Below, in pieces: positions 55,501 to 64,000 of a stretch of DNA of 64,000 bases. How positions within the stretch are numbered: the first letter of the stretch is position 1; each line of letters begins with the position of its first letter. The notes under the pieces were generated by a model that saw only the letters and a list, made by a program, of their open reading frames with translations, ran no database searches and had not been told where the DNA came from. Made by a program: the position numbers and the translations under genes. This DNA comes from Corella eumyota. Lineage: Eukaryota > Chordata > Ascidiacea > Phlebobranchia > Corellidae. Where the stretch lies: assembly GCA_963082875.1 (NCBI GenBank), contig OY720097.1:21584501-21648500 (forward strand). The letters run 5' to 3'.

Positions 55501-58097
55501 TTTTGAAGGAAGCTACACGAGTATTGCCAAGGTAATGCTTAACATCATCTTAATATTATTGTGACCTAAGTAGAATAACATACACACATTTTTAAACGCT
55601 AAAAGATTTGGGACATTTAGGTTATACTAACAGCAGTAATAATATTTGAGGCTGCAAAATGGTTTAAATGTCATTAACGTATTAAAGTAGGCCTTAAAAC
55701 CTATTTACATAAGATGTTGTGATTCATATAATAACTTTACTTTTCACGTTTTTTATAACGTTTAGTTCTATCCAGAAGGAACTGTTGTATCTTCGGGAAT
55801 ATCAAAATGGGCAAGTTGTGGGGGTTGGAGACTGGGGTATCATCTTTACCCCCCTCAGTTAAGTGGTGGGTACCCTTACTAAATTGTGGGTCGTGTTAAT
55901 AAGACATAAAATAAAAAATGCTGCCAGCAAGAAAGGTTTGGCATAGGTTTATTGTATTATAGATAAATAATTTCTTTACAGTTTTAAACTCAGCACAATT
56001 TAAAAAAACATATTAGCTGGCCTTATTTTTCTGTTGAGTTCCCCTTTAAGTTCTCACTTTGAGTTCCCCTTTAAGTTCTCACTTTAAGTCCCCCTTTAAG
56101 TTCTTACTTTAAGTCCCCCTTTAAGTTCTCACTTTAAGTCCCCCTTTAAGTTCTCACTTTAAGTCCCCCTTTAAGTTCTCACTTTAAGTCCCCCTTTAAG
56201 TTCTCACTTTAAGCTATTTTCCTTTCGTACTTTAAGGTTCTAGCAAATATTCTTTAATGTATTACGGTTTTACCTAATTCTCACCCATATTTTGTGTTTC
56301 TAGCTTATTTTCTATGGTAGTTTACGGTCTTTTCTAATTCTTTCTAATACTTTATGGTCCTAACTAATTTACCCTTGCACTTTACGGTCTTGTGAGTCTT
56401 GTTTATATTTGCATTAAAAAGACTTTAAAAATATTTTCTTTACCAGCTGTAAGTAAAGCTGTATCATCTGCTGGAAGTCAAACTTATACAACATGCTCAG
56501 CTCCTATTCAATATGCTGCTATACCTGTGAGATGACGTCATAATACCAAACAATTACTTCATAAAATGTTATGATGACGATTTAAATTTATTATTTTTAG
56601 CTTTTAACGTTCGGTCCGGACGCGGAAGAATACGCTGCGCATTGCGGAAGAATATTATTTACTGTCGCTAAATTCTGTTGCAAGTAAGAAGCTGTTATTT
56701 ATGACCTCACAATTTTATTTTAGTAATATTTAACCAATTTAAACAGAAGAAATGAAAATTAAATATTGCACAAAAAAAAGTAATATTTATAAAATTTTAA
56801 TAAAGAATAAAACATTATATGGCAGATAAAATAATTTGACACATAATATTTAATATTAGATAAAATTGTGTTTTTTAATTAATTCGTAAAGGAATTCTGT
56901 AAAATAAATAACTTAGTTGTAAAAAAATAAGAAAAAAAATGTAAAAAAAATAAGAAAAATTGTTTTTACTTTTTTAGGACATTACGAGAAGTTGGGGTAA
57001 GAGTTCATCTTCCAAGTTCGGGATATTATATTTTCCCCGACTTCGAGGTTATGAGAAATCCTCTGCGGGAAAAAGGGATCAAAACCGGGGAAGAATTTTG
57101 TAAACTTCTGCTCGATGAAGCTGGTGTCGCGGTAAAATTTTATTTATTGGATAAGGGTAAAAAAATAGGCAAACAATTATGTATGTATGCATTATTTGTA
57201 AAGTATAATAAATATTGTAAATAAGTTGTATAGTGTAAGGTCTAAACAACGAGTAACTTTGTAACTTTGGCCACAAAATAAATTTGTCTGTTTTGTCCTA
57301 ATTTGATAACAGTTATAATACATAATATGATTGATATGTTGGCAAATAAATATCATCCCATTTACAACGCGAGGTGTCGCAACAGAGTAAATATGATCAA
57401 ATTTCGTGTTTCAGAATTGGAAATCGGTAGAAAACTAAAAAAAATGGATAATAAATAAATTTAAAAATAGTACAAAATGTTCAAGGAACTTGTCAAAGTA
57501 AAAAAATTTACAAAAATTGTAAATAAATGGATTATTTTAATAAAGTCCTATGTCTTGATTATTGAGTTAAATTAAAATAAATAAACCAATTATATTTTTC
57601 AGATAATGTCAGGAGGACCTAGTTATTTACATTCCAACGATCGGTTTACTGCTCGTTTGTGTTATATTAATTTTGATGGTAAGTTCATTTTAGATTGGGT
57701 TTTGTGAGACATTTATGGTTATGCTATAAGCAATTTAAAACTACCAGTCGATAGCCTGCCCCACAAAGCGTATTGCAAACAGAACTTTTTTTTATTTTGA
57801 AGGCCTATAATGTTTATATTTGAACGCATAAGCTACATTTTTATAGGGATGTAAAAGTGTTTTTTAATATGTCATTTTACTATTAGTTTGAAATATTCAT
57901 TAAAAAATATTTATTAAAATCAGCTTCAAAAATTGTTTAAAATTTATTTTTTTTATTATCTAGGCAAGTTAGCTTTACAAGAAAGTAAACGAATTGGTTT
58001 AAACGGGGAATTACCCGAATCTTTTGTTCAGGATTTTTGTTTTCCCACTTACGAGGCAATTACTTTTATTGTGGACTGGATGAAAAAATATTTGTAA
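52509..58097 (+). CDS. class I (fold type I) PLP-dependent aminotransferase, aspartate/aromatic type
   Basis: The enzyme should move an amino group between an amino acid and a 2-oxo acid using pyridoxal phosphate. The substrate cannot be read from the sequence. Exons: 52509-52588, 53261-53388, 53836-53973, 54409-54536, 54737-54800, 55302-55341, 55441-55531, 55766-55865, 56447-56526, 56601-56683, 56978-57131, 57603-57678, 57964-58097, giving 431 residues with all phases consistent. Catalytic and cofactor residues are in family order: GPGSKE (phosphate loop), W124 in PTWTTY, N178 in NPDNPTG, D206 and Y209 in SDEIY, lysine K237 in SSGISKWASCGGWRLG with R245 after it, and R380 in FTARLCY (the carboxylate-binding arginine). 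There is no N-terminal targeting peptide, so it is probably cytosolic. The sequence looks unlike vertebrate GOT1/GOT2 or GPT and closer to the short bacterial/plant-type aspartate aminotransferases. That placement is an impression and needs a tree. Confidence 0.92.
52872..53110. mobile_element. 239-bp MITE-like element with 14-16-bp terminal inverted repeats
   Basis: The left end AGGCCTGTTTCACACG and the right end (CGTGTGAAAGAGCCT inverted) are imperfect inverted repeats. Inside are several TTACGAAATCTTACGTAA-like words and an internal CGTGTGAACGGCTCTG that is a third copy of the terminal word. No convincing target duplication was found. It lies in aminotransferase intron 1. Confidence 0.65.
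53456..53738 (+). mobile_element. tRNA-derived SINE, full-length
   Basis: The head GGCAGCGTGGTGTAGTG and B box GGGTTAAATCCCC are followed by CTCTCATGCTGTAGCGTCCT, CAACTCGTGACTGGG and TTCTCACATCGAGGATAAAT. It lies in aminotransferase intron 2. Confidence 0.87.
54256..54370 (-). mobile_element. fragment of the second tRNA-headed SINE family
   Basis: CGCATTCGAGCTATCCGGAC, GGTCAAATAGTGTGGCATTG and GTGCGGCTTGACC match the 20722 copy. It lies in aminotransferase intron 3. Confidence 0.6.
54846..55110 (-). mobile_element. tRNA-derived SINE, degenerate
   Basis: Plus strand: GACGTCACGACCTAAACATA, AGTAATATCAGTTATTCTGA and GGCTTAGCAGGAGTTTAAAC, with the head end rearranged near 55060-55110. It lies in aminotransferase intron 5. 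Confidence 0.7.
56035..56214. repeat. 24-bp minisatellite, about 7-8 copies
   Basis: The unit CCCCTTTAAGTTCTCACTTT plus AAGT is repeated head to tail with few changes, in aminotransferase intron 8. The near-identity of units suggests recent expansion and likely length variation between individuals. Confidence 0.95.
57738..57830 (+). repeat. 190-bp dispersed repeat, internally deleted
   Basis: CTACCAGTCGATAGCCTGCC joins after a short gap to CAAACAGAAC and TTTTATTTTGAAGGCCTATA, so about 70 bp of the usual middle is missing. Confidence 0.6.
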
Positions 58098-58611
58098 AAG
58101 TGTTTGCTATTTAAATACTTTAATTATAAACGTTATGGGTAAAACTAACCCCCATAAGTTTATTTGTTTTAATTTATTGTGATTATTAATAAAACATTTG
58201 AACTGTACAATTATATATATCTAATTTGTTAGGTATTGTAAGGCAATTAATAGTTAATGTGCATTAATTAAATATTATTGGTTAAAAATATTTTTAAAAT
58301 TTTGAATTTTGAAAATAAAAAAAGAAAAAAAAATTTGTTGGTTTTAGCCAAAGTTTTAGCGTTTGTGCGAGTATATTATCGAAAAGGCAAATGTGCGATT
58401 TTATAAAAATTTATGGGTAAAAATGCAGACTCTGAGGCAGGCGCCACACTAGTAGCATATAATGTAAGAGTTACTCGTATTTTGCAGTCCTTTAAAAATT
58501 TAGAAACATAAATCACAAGAAATAATTAAAGAGGACCGTAAAGTACAAGTGATCTCTACGTTATAAAAACGTAAATGTTCCAAAAATTAAAAAGTAAGTT
58601 ACCTTTAGAAA
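58098..58611. other. convergent intergenic region
   Basis: Both flanking genes end here: the aminotransferase stop at 58097 and, from the other strand, the stop at 58612. An AATAAA about 90 bp after the aminotransferase stop (AATAAAACATTTG, near 58189) is a good poly(A) signal candidate. No coding exon was seen. Confidence 0.6.
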
Positions 58612-61600
58612 TTAAACGCTCATCTCCATAAAAACAGACAAATTGTTGTCATCACTATCCCCACCCTGTGGCGAAACCACTTCTTCACTAGGTGACGCTA
58701 AAGACGCGTGGCTGGAAATTGAATAAAGATTCTCATTTAAAATTGGTTTGTTTTTTCGCAATAAAACAGAGGGCAGAATGACCACATAGTTTTTGGTGCT
58801 AGTTTTGATTATAACTGACTTATTACTGAAACCACGTGGTGTGCTTTGCATTTGAATAAATGAATTTGAACTAAAGTTCGGCGTAAAAAGACGCGGGATC
58901 GAAATATTGTAAAGAATCGGTGATTTTCCAATTTGTAACTGATCTGTTGGTTCAGCTACCGGTAAATTGGATGCGACGTCATCGGTACTGACGTCATTGG
59001 TAATAATAAACTGGTTAAAGTTTAGATTCGAATCGTCAATGGAATTCAAATTATTAAAATTTTTGCTATTTTTGGACACAGACACACAATTCGAGAGTTT
59101 TTCGTAGATCGATTCACGGCTCAGGTAGCAATCTAGAACGTTTAAGTACGACGTGTCGTCTGTCATCGACGTTGTGACGTCACTAATCTCTATTACGTCA
59201 TGACGTAACGACGAGCGTAGGACGTTCGGCACGGCTGGCCTAATCCCCCGAAAATATTTCCGCCGCGATCTTTGTTCTCTTGATTCTAGAACTTTTGTTA
59301 CGTTTCCGATATGTGGACCACGTGGTTCGGTGGTTACGTCATTTTTGCGCCAATTTGAGATCTCTAGTGCACCCTGGTGGTCGAAATCCTGCTCCTTGTA
59401 AGTGAAGTAACCGCGATCTCCGATTGTCCCAGGAGTTATTCGTTGTTTCTGTTGAAGGTTTTCGCTCGAACTCGAAAGTGAAATCGAACCTTGGTTTTCC
59501 GAAGTCAAATCTTGAAAAAAAAAAATTTTAATTTAAAAAAACATAAACTTAGGTTTATTGTAAATCTGGTAATCAGAAATTTGCCGTTAAAATACCTAAA
59601 ACAGTGTGTAAATTGATGCTACTAGTCGATGGCCCGCGCTACGACCAACATTTTATTTGTCATAATATGGTCACAACTCTTATATTTGCTCGCAATAATT
59701 TATTCACACACACTACTAACGGCAGTTTTATTTAAGTTGTAGGCTTATAAATTGAACATACAAAATTATATATACATATATTGTTCGCTAAGCTTTATTA
59801 TATATAGATTATGGGTTAACATTTATACAATTTAAAAAAAAAATTCGCTTTTTTTAAATAAAATTGGTTACTTAAAATTATATGTAACGTTGGTGTTGCT
59901 ATTTAAAATATGATTGAAAGATAAAATATGGTTAAAGTGTACACGTGCTTTTTAATAATTGCACTTTAAATTAGATTGCTATCTTACTATAATAAGATAC
60001 ACTTTAATAGTAAAATTACATTTATATTTTCGAATAAAATGTATTAAGTTAACCTAAAACATTTTTAAGTCTAAAATGAATATAATTTTGAGTGGTTATA
60101 GCGAGCTATAACGGAACAGTAGTATAGAAAATATATCCTGGTAAAGCCATTTTGATATTATAAGATAAGAAAAATCTTTCATAAATGTTAAAATTTTGAA
60201 ATTTTGAGCTTATGGTTTATGAGATTTTGAGATTATATAAAGCCCAATAATAAGGTATTACGCTAGGTTTTAATATAAATATGACAAACTTATAGGATAG
60301 ATCACAAGCTTATACGAGTAACCCTTAAACGTGAAACCGCCAAAGTTTTAAAACCGAAAGGTCATAAGGACTAGAACACAGTATTCTTGTTTATGTTTTT
60401 TGTGTATACGTCAATTCAATGTTGGAGTTAATATTATAAGGTAAACTAACCGGTTTATAATGGGATTAAGTTTATAAGGGTGGCACGGGTGGAAATATTT
60501 TTACAAGTTTAAAGGTTAAAACTGCAAATAATTTTAGGAAATTTTTTGACACTAAAAGTAATTGCAAACATTAATAAAAACTTATTTATTACCAATTAAA
60601 TTTAAAAAAAAATTTGAGCAGTTTTAACCTATTTATAAGCAATTTAAAATATAATACCAATACTACTGTTTAATCTTTTTTTCAACTTCAAAATTAAAAT
60701 AAAAAATTACCTTTTTTTTGTTGTGACTTTGCTGCCATTCCATCCAAATGAAACCAAATATCCTCGAGCAGGGATGCCTCCCTCCCCGTGCTGCCAGTGC
60801 CACTCTTCCTTGTGGCCAGGCTCCTAAACCTAAATATGTCACCACTGCTGTCGCTACTACTGCCGAAGTAAAACATCTTTTTTAAAGGCCACCGACTCTG
60901 GGATTTATTATCAAGAGTTGTATCAAGGGTTTGGTCGTGATTCTGCTTCCCTGTCAGCCTCGCTCGTCTTTCATCGAGCACTCGTCGCTTTTTCCGCTTC
61001 ATTTTACGTCGGTGTATTCGTGTGTTTTGTCTTCGTGAACTGTAACGACATAATAGCTTGATAAACATCATACTTTGACCTTGACATGGGTTGTAAGTTT
61101 AAAAATGTCAGATTTTTGTTCCTTAAATGGCAAGGCGAAATGGGGCTGTGGTTACTGCGTTTTTTTCTTTTAAAATTAAGTGGATTTTTAGAAAAATGAT
61201 TGAGTTGTTTTTAATTTAACTTCAGTTTACCATTCATGTGATTGTGGTTTTAAGGGATTAGATTGTTTATAAACTTTTGGTCGAACATATTTCCTGTTAG
61301 GGGGGTTGGGTTTTATTATGTAAAAAAATGCTGGGCCTGATTTGCCTTAAAAAAATCTAAAAAAATGACAATTAAGTAATTTATAAAAATAAAAATATTT
61401 TAAAACTTGCGTTGTTCGGTTTTTGGGTTCATTAATTTTAACATTTTCTGACTTCACTGGAAACTGAGTTGTCAAATTTTTGAAACTTCTATCTTCGACC
61501 TGTCAAAACAAAAATACATTAACAAAATTAAAATAAAAGATGACTAAGTTAAAAAAATAAATAAATGTTAAAATTATAATTAAGATATTCAGTATTTTCC

Positions 61601-62956
61601 GCTATTAGAATACAATAAAAAATTTAAAAAAAAACATTATAAAATTAAGCCTTTTTTTACATTTTATTAAAATCCTATTTTTGACCGTTTTTTTTCTTCC
61701 TAATTTGCAAAAATATTCTGTTTAGGCAATGTGTAGGTCCTGGCGGAAATATACGCTCGAAAAATCTTTCAAAAGACACGTATAATTCTCGTATATCTGA
61801 TTTGGCCCATTAACTTTGACAGTGGCAAAGTTTAAATTGATTTTTTGGGTGGTACGCAGGTTATACGGTTATGATCTTCTGATTGAAGTATTTTGATTGC
61901 TTCTAAAGTTTTGGTATTTGCAATTTTCTTTTTTGGGTCATTTAATATGATTGGCATGTCTTAGTACCCTTGTTAAAAACACAAACAAAAATGTAACAAT
62001 GTATTTCCTGGCCCAGAAGCGGTATTTTAATTGTCATACTATGAACCCAACTTACCACTTATACATGTTCATGATAATTTACATACGCCCCAAACGGCAT
62101 TGTTGTTATGGCCTTACATATATATGAAAACAAAAACTCATTTTTTTAAAAATAAAGACATAAATACATTTACATTCAATACATTCCTGAATACATACGA
62201 CAACAGACTACAAGCCAAAATGTTTCGGGTTTGAGTCGCACCAATGCCACACTATTTAATCTTGAGCCCGGCGTTTACAAATAGCTTTAACACACCAAAA
62301 GGTTTCGGATTCAAGTCGCACCAATGCCACATTATTACCCCTTAAGCCTGGCGTTTATAGGTAGCTTAAACACCTTACAGCAGCGTTTTTCAATAAAAAT
62401 ACAAAAACCTATTACCTTAAGGTGATACTGAAAAATTTACCAAAAACATTTTCTTTTTAAATAGTGTTAAAAATTATTTAACAAAAACTCACCTCCACAC
62501 ATTCTGATTTAATTTGATTTTGACTTTCAATTGCTTCAGCCCAAGTCTGATGACGATTTGGAGCGCTCCAAGTTCTCTCTAAATAAGGTGATGTAGTGTT
62601 GTTAGATTGGACCATTGCAGATGTGTGAAGTAGCGCCATGTTTGGCCGTCTTTTGCATCTTAATGGTGTTGTTTGGACGGCATAAGGTGATGTAGTTTGT
62701 ATATCTGCTGGTAAATGTAAACCAGTATTCGATATAGTTTCAGTAACTGGATTTTTTGTGGGGTTCGGTACAGTATCAGTAGCTTGATTTTGCTTTGGAT
62801 TTGTTCCAGTTTGACGTGGTGTATTTTGTAAAGTTTTCGTTTGTTTTGGTACGTTTACCCCCTTTACATCGCTTTGTTCACCCATCAAGGTTGGAGTTTC
62901 TTTTGAAGAACCTTTATTAGCTCCGTGTTGAATTACATGGGGAAAAATTGTGACAT
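58612..62956 (-). CDS. unrecognised basic, serine-rich protein (partial, 5' end not found)
   Basis: Four exons join in consistent phase: 62493-62956, 61411-61499, 60711-61039, 58612-59510. They give at least 592 residues ending EMSV at a stop at 58612. The second intron appears to use a GC donor (AAC|GCAAGT at 61410), the only choice that keeps frame. The first exon starts in phase 1 behind a clear acceptor, so upstream exons exist, perhaps past the right edge. In order it has a threonine/proline/asparagine-rich low-complexity region, a strongly basic block (RIHRRKMKRKKRRVLDERRA, NLS-like), a distinctive SLLEDIWFHLDG segment after a serine-rich stretch, and a long polar C-terminus with acidic patches (SDVTTSMTDDTSYLNVLD). 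There is no signal peptide, membrane helix or known domain. I do not recognise the family; a nuclear or cytoplasmic scaffold is a guess. Confidence 0.75.
59612..59815 (+). repeat. 190-bp dispersed repeat, near complete
   Basis: It runs ACTAGTCGATGGCCCGCGC, TTTGTCATAATATGGTCACA, CACACTACTAACGGCAGTTT and TAGGCTTATAAATTGAACAT to GCTAAGCTTTATTATATATA. It is one of the best copies for defining both ends. Confidence 0.88.
59820..60700. other. intron of the unrecognised gene, nothing else seen
   Basis: A/T-rich with no splice-bounded ORF on either strand and no repeat copy recognised. Confidence 0.5.
61995..62115 (+). repeat. 190-bp dispersed repeat, degenerate copy
   Basis: GTATTTTAATTGTCATACTA, ATGATAATTTACATACGCC and CCAAACGGCATTG are the conserved blocks that remain. 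Confidence 0.5.
62215..62425 (+). mobile_element. two tandem partial copies of the second tRNA-headed SINE family
   Basis: TTTCGGGTTTGAGTCGCACC and, about 82 bp later, TTTCGGATTCAAGTCGCACC each start a copy. Both continue into ATGCCACA and a GGCGTTTA block. The array ends with AAAACCTATTACCTTAAGGT, the 3' end of the family seen inverted at 20722. Confidence 0.7.
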
Positions 62957-64000
62957 CTGAATAAAAAGATTTTGTAATAAATCACGTTTGGTGTTCAAGA
63001 AAAAAACACTTTTAGGCAATAAGTCACGACAGCAAATATTAGTTGGGTGCTAAATCAAAACAAAAATCTTTTGTGCTTTGGATAAGAAGGCGATTTAACG
63101 TCGTACAAATAAGAAAATGAATTGTGCAAATAAAGAAAAGCATAACAAATATTTAATCATAATAAAATCTATTTTAAGGTATACGTCAATTTTGGCAGGG
63201 TAAAATAAATAAATTGTATTTAAAAGCTAGACCAAAACTTAAAATTTTGCCAATGTTTGAAATCAGAATATATTTTTATTATAAAATTTTTTTTTTTCGA
63301 TGATGAATAAAAAAAAAATGGTTTGAAATGTGATATATCATCAATATTTTGAAATGAATGGACTTCTAATTTGTTTGCTCCTGGGGCGTATTTAAACTAT
63401 CCGTAAATGTTGGTTTGATGGTTAAATAAAGTCTATTACACTGTCAAAATATATACAATAAAGCTTAGTAAACCACATGTATGTCTAATTTAAAGGCTTG
63501 CAAAATTGATAAAAACATCCGTTTGTGGTGCGCGGTTAAATCATCACGAGCAAATATTAGTTAAGAGTTGCGACCATATTATGACAATTAAAATGCTGAC
63601 TGTAGGGCAGGCTATCGACTTATGCAATTCACAAATTATTAAGTCCGTGCCAAACCACCAAATTTAATAAAACAAAAACAATTTTTACATTTACCAGTAA
63701 TTAAAAGCGATTAATTATAGCAAAACAATAAGCAAAGGTGCCAAGCAACCAATTAAGGTGAACTAGTTTAAAAGGAAGTAGATATTGACGTTCAAACGAC
63801 CGGAACCCTAATAATTCGAAAACAAATTTAACAAGAAATTTTTAAGTTTTTATTTTGGTTACATTTTTAAATAAATGGCTAACTTAAAAAGATCATGTAG
63901 CTGCATGGTTTATTTTTTTAATTTACCGGCATTTTTCTAACCTGCTTAAGAACATCATTATTTACAAAATAAATTTGGTAGTTTTCGAGATATGGTAATT
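62957..64000. other. right-edge region, no exon identified
   Basis: It should contain an intron, and possibly the 5' exon, of the unrecognised minus-strand gene. Candidate donor-like sites (near 63695 and 63925) do not give an open frame in the needed phase 1. One dispersed-repeat copy lies at 63448-63622. Confidence 0.45.
63448..63622 (-). repeat. 190-bp dispersed repeat, near complete
   Basis: AATAAAGCTTAGTAAACCAC, CCGTTTGTGGTGCGCGGTTA, AGTTAAGAGTTGCGACCATA, GACAATTAAAATGCTGACTG and GGCAGGCTATCGACTTATGC appear in the family order, reverse orientation. Confidence 0.82.

Noticed and set aside
61039-61071. Separate gene starting at the ATG at 61071
   Set aside because: The acceptor at 61039 and the phase-consistent joins to both neighbouring exons make it an internal exon of the unrecognised gene.

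Overview
This is an AT-rich, intron-dense window from an animal nuclear genome. Short introns, many 60-200 bp exons, and two recurrent tRNA-headed SINE families plus a third short dispersed repeat point to a tunicate such as Ciona. That assignment is inference from genome style and protein similarity; no search was run. All introns in the models below have GT-AG ends except one likely GC-AG intron, and every model keeps frame across all of its junctions.

Layout from left to right. (1) 82-681, + strand: the last two exons of an unrecognised single-pass membrane protein. (2) 1510-15376, - strand: 35 exons of BTAF1/Mot1, the Snf2-family ATPase that removes TBP from DNA. The first 1454 codons are present, and the second ATPase lobe is missing at the left edge. 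(3) 17914-29744, - strand: a complete 17-exon CIN85/CD2AP-family adaptor of 745 residues, with three SH3 domains, a proline-rich middle and a C-terminal coiled coil. (4) 29745-38765: a long repeat-rich stretch with palindromic DNA elements, minisatellites, a duplicated 330-bp unit, a duplicated CpG-containing unit and a tentative three-exon small gene on the - strand. (5) 38766-51269, - strand: a complete 25-exon POLR3B (RPC2, second-largest subunit of RNA polymerase III), 1129 residues. (6) 51270-52508: a divergent intergenic region. (7) 52509-58097, + strand: a complete 13-exon class I PLP-dependent aminotransferase, 431 residues. (8) 58612-62956, - strand: four exons (at least 592 residues) of an unrecognised basic, serine-rich protein, convergent with the aminotransferase and with its 5' end unresolved.

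The genes do not form a pathway. BTAF1 and POLR3B both belong to the core transcription machinery, the CIN85/CD2AP adaptor works in endocytosis and cortical actin, and the aminotransferase is metabolic. No CRISPR array, bacterial operon, rRNA, true tRNA gene or retroviral/LTR element was recognised. The most notable non-coding structures are a 176-bp fold-back element with 60-bp perfect arms and a 9-bp target duplication, a 154-bp element with an 8-bp target duplication nested inside another repeat, a 1.2-kb inverted repeat, and a 41-bp duplication of a splice acceptor inside BTAF1.
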